64,000 bases of DNA from Frankia alni ACN14a (lineage in GTDB: Bacteria; Actinomycetota; Actinomycetes; Frankiales; Frankiaceae), in contig NC_008278.1 in NCBI RefSeq assembly GCF_000058485.1, positions 3,962,962 to 4,026,961 on the forward strand. Reading direction: 5' to 3'. Shown here one piece after another: positions 7,862 through 16,254 of this stretch. Position numbers and translations under genes: made by a program. The notes below the pieces were generated by a model. The model was not told the DNA's origin, did not search any database, and saw only the letters and a list, made by a program, of their open reading frames with translations. Position 1 is the first letter of the stretch, and each line of letters starts with the position of its first letter.

Positions 7862-8086
7862 ATGAGAAGAGTGCTGAGTCCTGGAGTTCTGATATTCGCG
7901 GTCTTCACGATCGTCCTGGCAGGTACTGCGGCGCAGGCCGGGCCACCCGGTGCTCCGGAGGGTAGCGATCAGCAGAGCGGGACCTGGAGCGGCGGCGGGC
8001 AGACCGGCGCCTGGAACAGCGGCCCGCAGGGCGGCGCCTGGAGCGGCGGCGGCGAGAGCGGCACCTGGAACACCGGTCGCGGGTAG
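7862..8086 (+). CDS. Small secreted protein with four G-x-W repeats
   Basis: A 74-residue product. Residues 1-26 (MRRVLSPGVLIFAVFTIVLA, ending AQA) form a clear Sec signal peptide. The mature part is nearly all Gly, Trp, Ser and Thr and consists of four 9-residue units: GTWSGGGQT, GAWNSGPQG, GAWSGGGES, GTWNTGRG. The Trp is invariant. GGAG lies seven bases before ATG 7862. The mature protein has no Cys and few charges. I do not recognise the family; a surface-associated or matrix role is only a guess. Confidence 0.65.
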   Translation: MRRVLSPGVLIFAVFTIVLAGTAAQAGPPGAPEGSDQQSGTWSGGGQTGAWNSGPQGGAWSGGGESGTWNTGRG

Positions 8087-8289
8087 GACGACTCACCGCC
8101 GTCAGCGTCGAACGGGCGAACTTTCGACACCAGGCGGTGAGCCGCGGCGGATTCCTGCGCTGTGGGTACCCGGGCGGCCCGAGCGCGGCGGCGCGCGGGC
8201 CGCCCGTTTCCGCGGATCACCAGCCGCGGGCCGCCGGCGGGCAGAAGCAGGGTCTGGCAGGGAGTACTCCCAGAAGTGCTACACCTGGC

Positions 8290-8577
8290 ATGTGCAGCCG
8301 CGTACGTCTGGCTGAACGGCTGGGCCCTTTCGATGACCTCGGGATCGATGTCGACGGTGTCTTCGACGACCTGGTCGCCCGCGGATGGATGACGGAAGAC
8401 GCTGGGACTCTGACGCTGACCGAGGCCGGAGAGGCCGGTCGGCTCCGGGCAGGGGAACGCAACGCACGCGCGTACGAACAGATGCAGGAGGGCGTCGGGA
8501 CGGCCGAGTACGTGGCGGCGCTCAACGTTCCGAGGCGCGTGATCGCCAACCTGGGCGGCGACAGCGACCTTCCCTGA
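8290..8577 (+). pseudogene. MarR-like winged-helix regulator, 5'-truncated
   Basis: The product reads ERLGPFDDLGIDVDGVFDDL, then ARGWMTEDAGTLTLTEAGEA and ends VPRRVIANLGGDSDLP. This matches the wing and the C-terminal dimer helix of MarR-type regulators, but the first two helices of the DNA-binding domain are absent. The frame is open from 8137 without homology upstream. It could still be expressed from ATG 8290 as a 95-residue protein; a truncated relic is more likely. Confidence 0.5.
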
Positions 8578-8663
8578 GGTCGGATCTCCCGGATGGCCGG
8601 CCGCCCTGGGATATCTGGCTGTTCTTTGCGGCGCGGGGGTCATTCTGTCCCTACGCTGCGGCT

Positions 8664-9497
8664 ATGGGCGACGCCTGGGGCGGCACCATGCGCACGTTGA
8701 CCAGCCAGGGCGAGCGGGCGGTTGCGGACCTTTGCGCCAGGTACGCGGTGAGCACCGACGCCGTGTACGCCCTGCTGGAGGCGGTCCGGCGGGGCAACGG
8801 CACCATGGCGCAGTTCTCCCACCCCGAGTTCGGCGGCGCCGGGCAGTGGATGGCGGGCGGCATGACCATGATCGGCGACATGGGCAACCACGGCCTGCAG
8901 GCGACGGTCAGCGGCCTCGCGAGCGAACTGGCCGCCCTGCTGGCCGCCACGCCGCTGTACGCGCCTGCGGCCGCGGCCGGTCCGGTGTCGGCGGGCGAAC
9001 CCGGGTCGGTGCACCCGGCGAACCGCGGTATGGCCGAACCGGGTATCTGGTGGCCGGACGAGCTGGGGCGGCCCCGCGCGAGCGGCGGCCAGAACGACAC
9101 CCGCTACGCGGTGTTCCCCCAGCTCAGGAGGCTGGCCGTGCAGAGCGGCGGCGGGCCCGTGCGCGTCTACGACACCCTTGACCACAGCATCGGCGGCGTG
9201 CACCAGCAGCAGGGCGCCGCGCCGGGCACGCTGTCGTTCACCAGCCAGCACGGGACCGTCACCGTCGACAGCCTGCCGATGGCGAGCCCGCCCCCCACGA
9301 CGTCGCCCGGCGTCGAACCCCCTACCGGGCCGCCCGCGCCATCCACCGCACCCGTGTCACCCACCGCAAACGACCGCGAGCGGTTCACACACAGGCGGAC
9401 AGGAGTAGGGCGTGACGGGTGTGGGCGAGCAGCGGCCGTTTCGGGTGCGCTTCGGCTGGGGTGGGGAGGACCTGGCCGTTCTCGCACCGGACAGTGA
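8664..9497 (+). CDS. Conserved protein of the SHOCT-annotated family
   Basis: The N-terminal half (MRTLTSQGERAVADLCARYA, then NGTMAQFSHPEFGGAGQWM and GGMTMIGDMGNHGLQATV) and the later block (SGGQNDTRYAVFPQLRRLA, DTLDHSIGGVHQQQG) match a widespread bacterial family of unknown function usually annotated SHOCT-domain protein. Conserved sequence ends near residue 215 (TVTVDSLPM, about 9280); beyond that a Pro/Ser/Thr tail follows. The open frame continues 86 bases into comB, an unusually long overlap, so the true C-terminus may have been altered by a frameshift. Function unknown. Confidence 0.7.
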   Translation: MGDAWGGTMRTLTSQGERAVADLCARYAVSTDAVYALLEAVRRGNGTMAQFSHPEFGGAGQWMAGGMTMIGDMGNHGLQATVSGLASELAALLAATPLYAPAAAAGPVSAGEPGSVHPANRGMAEPGIWWPDELGRPRASGGQNDTRYAVFPQLRRLAVQSGGGPVRVYDTLDHSIGGVHQQQGAAPGTLSFTSQHGTVTVDSLPMASPPPTTSPGVEPPTGPPAPSTAPVSPTANDRERFTHRRTGVGRDGCGRAAAVSGALRLGWGGPGRSRTGQ

Positions 9498-10197
9498 CAC
9501 CGTCGTGATCGTCGACGTGCTGCGGTTCACAACGGCGGTCAGCGTCGCGGTCAGCCGCGGCGCGCAGGTGCTGCCGTGGCGATGGCGCGACGCCGCCGCC
9601 GTGTCCCTCGCCGCGCAGCAGGGGGCGGTGCTCGCCGGCCGGCGCGAGGATCCGACCAGCCCGTGGTCGCTGTCACCGGCTGCCCTCGCCCGCATCCCGG
9701 CGGGCACGCGCCTCGTGTTGCCCTCACCCAACGGCGCCACGCTGTCGGCTGCGGTGGCCGACAGCGGCGCGGCCCCCGTCGCCGGCTGCCTGCGCAACGC
9801 GGCGGCGGTGGGCACCGTGCTCGCGGCCGACCTCGCCGCCGGCCGGAGCGTCGTGGTGATCGCCGCCGGCGAACGGTGGCCGGACCCGGACGGACGCGAG
9901 CACCGCGGTCCGCTGCGTCCCGCCGTCGAGGACCTGCTCGGCGCCGGTGCGATCATCGCCCGCACCGTCGAGGCGGGCGCCCTGCCCCGAGCACGGCTCT
10001 CCCCGGAGGCGCGCGCCGCCCTGGCCGCCTTCCGTGCGGCCGAACCCGAGCTGCACGACGAGCTGCGCGCGTCCGTGTCCGGACGGGAGCTGCTGGCGCT
10101 GGGCTGGGACGACGACGTCGCCAGCGCCGCGCAGCTCGACGCCGACGCGGTCGTTCCCGTGCTGCGCGACGGCGCGTTCACCGCCCTCGGCGGGTGA
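9412..10197 (+). CDS. comB: 2-phosphosulfolactate phosphatase-family protein (ComB)
   Basis: A 261-residue member of the ComB family, which in methanogens dephosphorylates 2-phospho-3-sulfolactate in coenzyme M synthesis. The family signatures are present: VVIVDVLRFTTAVSVAVSRG near residue 28-47, RLVLPSPNGATLS and VIAAGERWPDPDG. Many bacteria that do not make coenzyme M carry homologues, so the in vivo substrate here is uncertain. GTG 9412 is preceded by GGAGTAGGG. It overlaps the 3' part of the upstream open frame. Confidence 0.85.
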   Translation: MTGVGEQRPFRVRFGWGGEDLAVLAPDSDTVVIVDVLRFTTAVSVAVSRGAQVLPWRWRDAAAVSLAAQQGAVLAGRREDPTSPWSLSPAALARIPAGTRLVLPSPNGATLSAAVADSGAAPVAGCLRNAAAVGTVLAADLAAGRSVVVIAAGERWPDPDGREHRGPLRPAVEDLLGAGAIIARTVEAGALPRARLSPEARAALAAFRAAEPELHDELRASVSGRELLALGWDDDVASAAQLDADAVVPVLRDGAFTALGG

Positions 10198-10302
10198 CCG
10201 GCCGCGGCGGGGCGGCGGGCGCGGGCATGACCGACCGGGGCCGACCGGAGCCGACCGGGGCCGACCGGGACGAGCTGCGCGACCGACCGCCACGAAAACG
10301 CG

Positions 10303-11028
10303 ATGACAGGGCACCACACTGCATGGTCGAGTGGTCGCATGCGAGCCCGTTACGACGACTTCGCCGACTGGTATGACGGTTTCGTGACCGGGGGAGCGGG
10401 CCAACCGGTCGCCCGATCGGCCGACCGTCTGCTGGCCCGGCTGCTCGGTCCCGGCCGCGGCCGGCTCTGCCTCGACCTCGGCTGCGGCGGCGGGGCGCAC
10501 GCCCCCGCGCTCGGCGCCCTGGGCTGGCGGGTGATCGGCGTCGACGTCTCCGCGCGCCAGGTCGACCTCGCCCGCCGCCGGGGCCTCAGCGCCGTCGTCG
10601 CCGGCGCCGAGGGGCTCCCGCTCGCCGACCGGTCCCTCGACGCCGTCGCCACGATCATGACCACCACCGACGTCGACGACCTGCAACCGATGTTCACCGA
10701 AGCCCACCGGGTGCTGCGCCCGGGTGGACGCCTGGTGGTCGTCGCCGCGCACCCGTGCTTCGGCGGCGTCTTCGTCGAACGCGACGACCACGGCTGCTGC
10801 ACCGTCCATCCCGGCTACCGCGACCACCGGCGCGTCGCCGAACACCCGCTGCTCGGCGACGGGATCCGCTCCCGTGTCGGGGTGGTCAACGTCCCCCTGC
10901 CGGTGCTGCTCAACGCGCTGACGGGCGCCGGGCTCGTCCTGCGGGAGACCGCCGAGGACGATGGCGACCATCCCGTCCCGAACCTGCTCGCGCTGGCCGC
11001 CACCCGGGCGGACCCCGGCGGCGTGTGA
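10303..11028 (+). CDS. Class I SAM-dependent methyltransferase
   Basis: A 241-residue UbiE-like methyltransferase. Motif I is LCLDLGCGGGAHAPAL, motif II ends VIGVDVSARQ, and motif post-II/III region is DAVATIMTTTDVDDL followed by HRVLRPGGRLVVVAAHP. The substrate is not indicated. Starts at ATG 10303 or possibly at ATG 10339. Several GACCGGGGCC-type decamers occur between ComB and this start (10228-10268). Confidence 0.85.
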   Translation: MTGHHTAWSSGRMRARYDDFADWYDGFVTGGAGQPVARSADRLLARLLGPGRGRLCLDLGCGGGAHAPALGALGWRVIGVDVSARQVDLARRRGLSAVVAGAEGLPLADRSLDAVATIMTTTDVDDLQPMFTEAHRVLRPGGRLVVVAAHPCFGGVFVERDDHGCCTVHPGYRDHRRVAEHPLLGDGIRSRVGVVNVPLPVLLNALTGAGLVLRETAEDDGDHPVPNLLALAATRADPGGV

Positions 11029-11067
11029 GCGCGCAGGCCCACCCGGCGCGGGCGGCGTCAGTCGGCG

Positions 11068-11712
11068 TCAGTCGTCGCGCCCGACACCGCGATCGGGGGC
11101 GGTCATGTCTCCCGTGGCGGGCGTGCCGTCGGCAAGCCCGTAGCGCAGGAACACGATGCCCTTCGGACTGGCCACCGGCGGTTCGAGGAGGGTGAGGTTC
11201 GTGGGCACCGCGCCACCGTCGAACACCTTCTTGCCCACGCCGAGCACGACCGGGTGCAGCCACAGGTCGAGACGGTCGAAGAGCTTCTCGCGCAGGAGGG
11301 TCTGCACCAGGTTCAGGCTCCCGACGACCTTCACCTGCTCGTGCCGGTCACGGATCTCGCGCACCGCGCCGGCCAGATCCGGGCCGAGCTGCGTGGACCC
11401 GGCCCACGACAGGGTGGGCCTGCCACGCGAAGCCACGTACTTCGGGACGTCGTTGAACAGTGTGGCGATCTCGTTGTCCTCGCCGCCCTCCTGCTGCGGC
11501 CAGTAGGCGGCGAAGATGTCATACGTCCGTCGGCCGAGCAGGAGGGCGTCCGTGCCCTCGTACGCGGCAGCGACCTGCGCCCCGCTGACCTCGTCCAGCA
11601 GGGGCGCCTGCCAGCCGCCGAACGGGAACCCCACCGGATCCTCCTGCGGGCCGCCGGGCGCCTGCCCGACAAGATCGAGGGTTGCGAACAGCTCGACGTG
11701 GATGAGGCCCAT
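11068..11712 (-). CDS. RibD C-terminal/DHFR-fold reductase
   Basis: A 214-residue dihydrofolate-reductase-fold protein of the RibD C-terminal type. Visible features are the first strand MGLIHVELFATLDL, DALLLGRRTYDIFAAYWP, VPKYVASRG, VKVVGSLNLVQTLLRE and LDLWLHPVVLGVGKKVFDGG. These NADPH-binding proteins are mostly uncharacterised in Actinobacteria. The ATG at 11712 is supported by GGGAGCAGGG upstream. It is divergent from a MerR regulator, and the 17-bp repeats lie between them, so MerR control is possible. Confidence 0.85.
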   Translation of the reverse strand: MGLIHVELFATLDLVGQAPGGPQEDPVGFPFGGWQAPLLDEVSGAQVAAAYEGTDALLLGRRTYDIFAAYWPQQEGGEDNEIATLFNDVPKYVASRGRPTLSWAGSTQLGPDLAGAVREIRDRHEQVKVVGSLNLVQTLLREKLFDRLDLWLHPVVLGVGKKVFDGGAVPTNLTLLEPPVASPKGIVFLRYGLADGTPATGDMTAPDRGVGRDD

Positions 11713-11726
11713 GCCCTGCTCCCGAT

Positions 11727-11791
11727 GCGTTGGTGCTCCCGATGCGCTGGTGGTCCCGCTGCGCTGGTGGTCCCGCTGCGCTGGTGGTGTC
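11727..11791. repeat. 17-bp tandem repeat array
   Basis: Units of the form GCGYTGGTGSTCCCGMT begin at 11727, 11744, 11761 and 11778; the last is partial. The second and third are identical except the final bases. The array starts 15 bases from the DHFR-like start codon, so it occupies that gene's promoter/leader region. Confidence 0.8.
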
Positions 11792-11938
11792 CCGTCGCAA
11801 GATAGACCCGCCGGCCGGCCCCGGCGGACTCCTCGCCGCGACGGCCCTCGGCGTCCGGTCGGCGCTCGCGTCGTCCAGGGGTTGCGGTCGCCGACGGTTG
11901 ACCCTGACACGGTGGCAGGCCGTAGACCGGTGGGTGTC

Positions 11939-12766
11939 ATGTTGAACATCGGAGCCTTCGCCCGCCGCGGGCTCGTGTCGGTCCGCATGCTGCGGCACTA
12001 CGACGCGATCGGACTGCTGCGGCCCGCCCACGTCGACCCGGTCAGCGGCTACCGCTTCTACCGGGCCGACCAGCTCGCCAGGCTCAACCGGATCATCGCC
12101 CTGAAGGACCTCGGTCTCACCCTGGTGCAGGTGCGGGCGATCCTCGACGAGCAGGTGGGCGTCGCCGAACTGCGCGGCATGCTGCGACTGCGCCAGGCCG
12201 AGCTCGCCGCCACGATCGCGGCCGACACCGCACGGCTGGCCCGGGTGCACGCGAGGCTCCGCGCGATCGAAGGCGAGGGACACATGCCCACCGACGACGT
12301 TCTCATCAAGCGCCTGACCGCGGTCCGGGTCGCGGAACTGGTCGCCACCGCCGCCAGCTACGCCCCCGAGGACGTCGGACCGGTCGTCAGCGCCCTGTTC
12401 GACGACCTGGTCGACCGGCTGGCCCGCGCCGGGGTGACGCCGACCGGACCCGCCGTCGCCTACTACACCGACGCCGCCCAGGGTGCCGGCACGATCAGCG
12501 TCCACGCGGCCCTGCCGGTCGCGGCCGGGCCCGACTCCCACCCGGACCTCACGTTCGTGGACCTGCCCGAGGTTCCCGCCGCGGCCACCCTCGTCCACCG
12601 CGGGTCGATGGACGAGGTGGCTCCCTGCGGTCAGGCCCTGGCCGCGTGGATCGACGCCCACGGCTACCAGGCCGTCGGCTACCCCCGCGAGCTCTACCTC
12701 GCCTGCCCCCCGCACGCCCCCGAGCGGTGGGTCACCGAACTGCAGGAGCCGATCCTGAAGAAATGA
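11939..12766 (+). CDS. MerR-family regulator with GyrI-like effector domain
   Basis: 275 residues. The N-terminal winged helix is NIGAFARRGLVSVRMLRHYD followed by IGLLRPAHVDPVSGYRFY, then the dimerisation helix (RLRQAELAATIAADTARLAR). Residues about 120-275 form a GyrI-like/AraC-effector domain (AYYTDAAQ, ATLVHRGSMDEV, YPRELYLACPP), the BmrR/SkgA layout of drug-sensing MerR proteins. ATG 11939 begins exactly at the HTH. Divergent from the DHFR-like gene, its most likely target. Confidence 0.88.
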   Translation: MLNIGAFARRGLVSVRMLRHYDAIGLLRPAHVDPVSGYRFYRADQLARLNRIIALKDLGLTLVQVRAILDEQVGVAELRGMLRLRQAELAATIAADTARLARVHARLRAIEGEGHMPTDDVLIKRLTAVRVAELVATAASYAPEDVGPVVSALFDDLVDRLARAGVTPTGPAVAYYTDAAQGAGTISVHAALPVAAGPDSHPDLTFVDLPEVPAAATLVHRGSMDEVAPCGQALAAWIDAHGYQAVGYPRELYLACPPHAPERWVTELQEPILKK

Positions 12767-12900
12767 CCCCATGCTGACGCTGACCCGACGCCGACCCGGT
12801 GATCCGGGCCGGAACCCGCCCCTGACGCGCTGCGTTGCGGCAGAGTTTCTCCCCGTGAGCTCCTTCGACCGGTGCGACCCGTGCCGTCGCGCGCGTCCCC

Positions 12901-12955
12901 GACCCGACGACACCCGACCCGACGACACCCGACCCGACGACACCCGACCCGATCG
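12901..12955. repeat. 15-bp tandem repeat
   Basis: GACCCGACGACACCC occurs three times perfectly at 12901, 12916 and 12931, with a partial fourth. It is about 65 bases upstream of the following methyltransferase. The unit length is a multiple of three, and the region is open in all forward frames. Confidence 0.85.
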
Positions 12956-13018
12956 CGCCTGTGCGCCCCGGCCCGCAGACGCGGCGGTACGCGCGAGGGC
13001 AGCGGCGGGGGCGCGGCG

Positions 13019-13828
13019 ATGACCGACACCGCGCCCCCGCCGCGGCGCTACGCCGACGACGTGCTCGGCGGCCCGACCGACACCGAACGTGCCCGCCTGG
13101 CCGCCATGGCCGCGGTCTGCGACCCGACGACGATCCGCGTCCTGGACGAACGCGGCGTCGGCGTCGGCTGGCGATGCCTGGAGGTGGGCGCCGGCGGGGG
13201 CTCGATCGCGGCCTGGCTCGCCGACCGCGTCACCGGGGCCGGCCATGTGGTCGCCACCGACGTCGACATCCGCCACCTCGACGTCCTCGCCGGCCCGGAC
13301 CTGACGGTCCTGCGTCACGACGTCACCCGCGACCCCGCACCCGCGGGCGGACCGTTCGACCTCATCCACGCCCGGTTCGTCCTGGAACACCTTCCCGACC
13401 GCGAGTACGTCCTGGACCGCCTGCGGGACTGGCTGCAACCCGGCGGCGTCCTCGTCGTCGAGTCGATCGTGAAGTTCCCCCTCGACTCCTCACCGCACCC
13501 GGCGTTCCGCCGGGCCATGCACAGCATCGACGAGGCGCTGGCGAGGACCATCGGCACCGACTCCGCCTGGGCGCGCGGGTTTCCCGCCCCGCTGCAGGCC
13601 CGCGGTCTGGTCGACGTCGGGGTGAGCGTGCACCTGCCGACCACGGGCGGTGCGGGTGCCTCCGCCCAGTGCTGGGCGCTGACCCTGACCCGGCTGCGCC
13701 CGCACATCCGCGAGCTGGGCCTCGCCGACGACGACACCCTCGACGAGGCCCTGGCCGCCCTCGCGGACCCGGCGTTCTTCGACCTGTCCTTCGCCACGGC
13801 CATCGCCTGGGGCCGCGCCCCCGGCTAG
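13019..13828 (+). CDS. Class I SAM-dependent methyltransferase
   Basis: A 269-residue methyltransferase. Motif I is CLEVGAGGGSIAAWLADRV, with VVATDVDIRHLD as the acidic strand end, then DLIHARFVLEHLPDRE and LQPGGVLVVES. N-terminal MTDTAPPPRRYADDVLGG and the helical insert after residue 150 resemble natural-product or small-molecule methyltransferases. Substrate unknown. ATG 13019 has only weak Shine-Dalgarno support (GGCGGGGGCGCGGCG). Confidence 0.85.
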   Translation: MTDTAPPPRRYADDVLGGPTDTERARLAAMAAVCDPTTIRVLDERGVGVGWRCLEVGAGGGSIAAWLADRVTGAGHVVATDVDIRHLDVLAGPDLTVLRHDVTRDPAPAGGPFDLIHARFVLEHLPDREYVLDRLRDWLQPGGVLVVESIVKFPLDSSPHPAFRRAMHSIDEALARTIGTDSAWARGFPAPLQARGLVDVGVSVHLPTTGGAGASAQCWALTLTRLRPHIRELGLADDDTLDEALAALADPAFFDLSFATAIAWGRAPG

Positions 13829-14081
13829 CACGGCGCCTCGAAGGCCCGCGCTCGAAGGCCCGTGCGGCCCGTGCGAGGGGTGCCCTGCCGCTACCAGCCT
13901 CCGCCCGGCCTTCCTGGCCCCCGCGGCGGCCCGCGAGAGTCGGAGAAGGCGTTCGGCGGCCGTCGAGCGCACCTCGTGTCGTGGGAGACGGCCATCAGTG
14001 GACCCCTCGCCGCCGGGTGTCGCCAGGCGGACTACCCGGGGTGCACGGTGGGCGACCAGTGCACCACCTAGAGTGCGAGTA
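13829..14081. other. Intergenic, no clear gene
   Basis: A 69-codon open frame at 13862-14071 has no ribosome site and no recognisable family. Nothing else is visible. Confidence 0.3.
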
Positions 14082-15431
14082 GTGAGGGAAATCTTCCGCG
14101 CGGCGTGTCTCGCCGTAGCGACTCTACTGCTCCCCGTCGCCGGCACTGCCGCGGCGGCCGGCCCCCCGCCGGCCCCACCGGCCCTGTCGCCCACGCAGGG
14201 CCCGGGGACGGTGGCGGCGCTGGCCCTGCCCCGGCCCACCGGGCCTCTCGCGGTCGGCCGGGACACGCTGCACCTGGTCGACCAGCACCGGCGCGACCCG
14301 TGGGTGCCCACCGTCGCCCGCGAGCTGATGGTCGACATCTACTACCCGGCGCGGCCCGCCACCGGCACCCCGGCCCGCTACGCCACGGCCGAGGAGATCC
14401 GCGCCTACCTGGCCGCACTCGGCCTGGCCGACGCCCTGCCCGTGCAGGCGCTGGCCGACACGCGCATCGCCAGCCGTGCCGGGGCGCTCCCGCTGCCCGG
14501 ACGCCGGCCGCTGGTGCTGCTGTCCCCGGGCCTGGGGGTGGGGCGCCGCTCGCTGACCGGGCTCGCCGAGGACCTCGCCAGCCGCGGTCTGGTCGCCGCG
14601 ACCGTCGACCACGCCTACGAGTCGGTCGCCACGGTGTTCCCCGGCGGGCGCACGCTGACCTGCGTGGCGTGCGACCGGATGCGCACCGACGCCGACTTCG
14701 CCGCCGCGAGCCGCGGGCGCGCCGCCGACCTGTCCTTCGTCCTGGACAGCCTCACCGGGGCGCACCCGGCGTGGCGCGACGCGGCCGTCATCGACCCGGC
14801 GCGCGTCGCCGCGGTCGGGCACTCCCTCGGCGGGTCGGCGGCGGCGTCGCTGCTGCTGCACGACCGGCGGGTGCGCGCCGGGGTCGACCTGGACGGCACC
14901 CTCGGTGAACCGCTCGGCGCCGGCGGGTTCGGCGGGCGGGCGTTTCTGCTGTTCGGCGCGACAGCGGACCACCCCGGCGCCACCCCGGCGGCAGGGGACG
15001 GCGCGGCGAAGAACCCCGCCGCGGCAGCCGGAGACGGCGCCTCGCGGGGAGGCGGCGCGGTGAAGGCAGACGGCGCAGCGCAGGAGGACGACGATCCGAC
15101 CTGGGCGCAGGCGTGGGCGCACCTGGGCCCGCCGCGGCTGTGGCTCGACGTCGACGGCGCCGACCACTTCAGCTTCACCGACGATCCCGTCCTCGCCGAC
15201 CAGATCCCGTTGCCCGCCGCGGTGCCCCCGGCGCCGGCGCCGGCGGGGGCGCTGACCGGACGGCAGGCGTTGGCGATCACCCGCGCCTACGTCGGGGCGT
15301 TCGTCGAACGGTGGCTGTGCGGGCGGGCGCAGCCGCTGCTCGACGCGCCGAGCCGGGCCTTCCCGCAGGTACGTGTCGTCGGCCGGGACCCTCAGCCCGG
15401 CCCCGGCGCCGGCGTCACCCGCCGGCGGTAG
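14082..15431 (+). CDS. Secreted alpha/beta hydrolase, PAF-acetylhydrolase-like
   Basis: About 449 residues. The N-terminus is a signal peptide (REIFRAACLAVATLLLPVAG, then TAAAAG). The hydrolase core contains the oxyanion-side strand PLVLLSPGLGVGRRS, the nucleophile elbow GHSLGG (Ser), VDLDGTLGE and a C-terminal His in DVDGADHFSF, as in platelet-activating-factor acetylhydrolase-type lipases. A low-complexity Gly/Ala/Asp insert lies between about residues 300 and 335. GTG 14082 is chosen, with GTG 14073 equally possible. It probably acts on an ester outside the cell. Its 3' end overlaps the convergent AraC gene by 40 bases. Confidence 0.82.
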   Translation: MREIFRAACLAVATLLLPVAGTAAAAGPPPAPPALSPTQGPGTVAALALPRPTGPLAVGRDTLHLVDQHRRDPWVPTVARELMVDIYYPARPATGTPARYATAEEIRAYLAALGLADALPVQALADTRIASRAGALPLPGRRPLVLLSPGLGVGRRSLTGLAEDLASRGLVAATVDHAYESVATVFPGGRTLTCVACDRMRTDADFAAASRGRAADLSFVLDSLTGAHPAWRDAAVIDPARVAAVGHSLGGSAAASLLLHDRRVRAGVDLDGTLGEPLGAGGFGGRAFLLFGATADHPGATPAAGDGAAKNPAAAAGDGASRGGGAVKADGAAQEDDDPTWAQAWAHLGPPRLWLDVDGADHFSFTDDPVLADQIPLPAAVPPAPAPAGALTGRQALAITRAYVGAFVERWLCGRAQPLLDAPSRAFPQVRVVGRDPQPGPGAGVTRRR

Positions 15432-16228
15432 GCGGTCGGGGTGTCGCCGGTGTGCTGACGGAAGGCACGGGTGAAGGCGCTGGCGCTGTCGAACCCGACG
15501 GCGATCGCGATGTCGAGCACGGTGGGCCCGGGTTCGCTCAGCAGCGCCGCCGCCCGGGCCATCCGGCTGTGCAGCAGGTACTCGCGCCAGGTCAGTCCGG
15601 TGGAGGCGACGAACCGCCGGCGCAGGGTGCGTTCGGAGACGCCCACCGCCCGGCACACCGCGCCGATGGTGGCGACCTGCGGGTGGCCCTCGGCGTGGCG
15701 CATGGCCGCGGCGACGATCGGGTCGCTGCTGGTCGGCAGGCACAGCGGGGTGGCGTTGTCGAGTCCTTCGACGAGCAGACCGGACAGGGCGGTGAAGAAG
15801 GTGTCGGCGAGCGGGTCACCGCCGCGGCGGCCGATCGGCCAGCGCACCGCGTGCAGGATCATCTCGCGGATCGGGGCCGCCGCGGCCAGGATCCGGGCGC
15901 GGTCGGGGGCGAGGCCCATCATCTGCGGGTCCAGGAACACCGACACCGTGCGGACCCGGTGCAGGGTCGTGCGGTGGGCCAGGCCCGCCGGGATCCACAG
16001 GGCGTGCCGCGGTGGGAGCAGGTGGTGGGTGGCGGCGGTCTCGACCTCGACGGTGCCCTGCCAGGCGTACTCGATCTGGTCGAGGTCGTGGACGTGCCAG
16101 CCGGAGCTGACCTGTTCGCCGTCATAGGCGTAGGTGCCGGCCCGGATCCGGTCGGCCGCCGCCGGATCCGTCATCGCGACGATGGCCGCAACGGGCGGAT
16201 TGTCGACCGGTCGCGCACAGACGGTCAT
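15392..16228 (-). CDS. AraC-family transcriptional regulator
   Basis: 278 residues. The N-terminal cupin-like sensor (SSGWHVHDLDQIEYAWQG, then LLPPRHALWIPAGLAHR) is followed by the double helix-turn-helix at about 180-270: ATIGAVCRAVGVSERTLRRR and DIAIAVGFDSASAFTRAFRQ, ending GDTPTAYRRR. The ATG at 16228 is near the divergent methyltransferase start at 16255, only 26 bases away, so a shared promoter must overlap both starts or lie within genes. Confidence 0.9.
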   Translation of the reverse strand: MTVCARPVDNPPVAAIVAMTDPAAADRIRAGTYAYDGEQVSSGWHVHDLDQIEYAWQGTVEVETAATHHLLPPRHALWIPAGLAHRTTLHRVRTVSVFLDPQMMGLAPDRARILAAAAPIREMILHAVRWPIGRRGGDPLADTFFTALSGLLVEGLDNATPLCLPTSSDPIVAAAMRHAEGHPQVATIGAVCRAVGVSERTLRRRFVASTGLTWREYLLHSRMARAAALLSEPGPTVLDIAIAVGFDSASAFTRAFRQHTGDTPTAYRRRVTPAPGPG

Positions 16229-16254
16229 ACCGGATCACACTACAAATAAGCGTT

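Noticed and set aside
13862-14071. Small ORF before the secreted hydrolase
   Set aside because: No ribosome site and no recognisable sequence; the hydrolase signal peptide starts right after.
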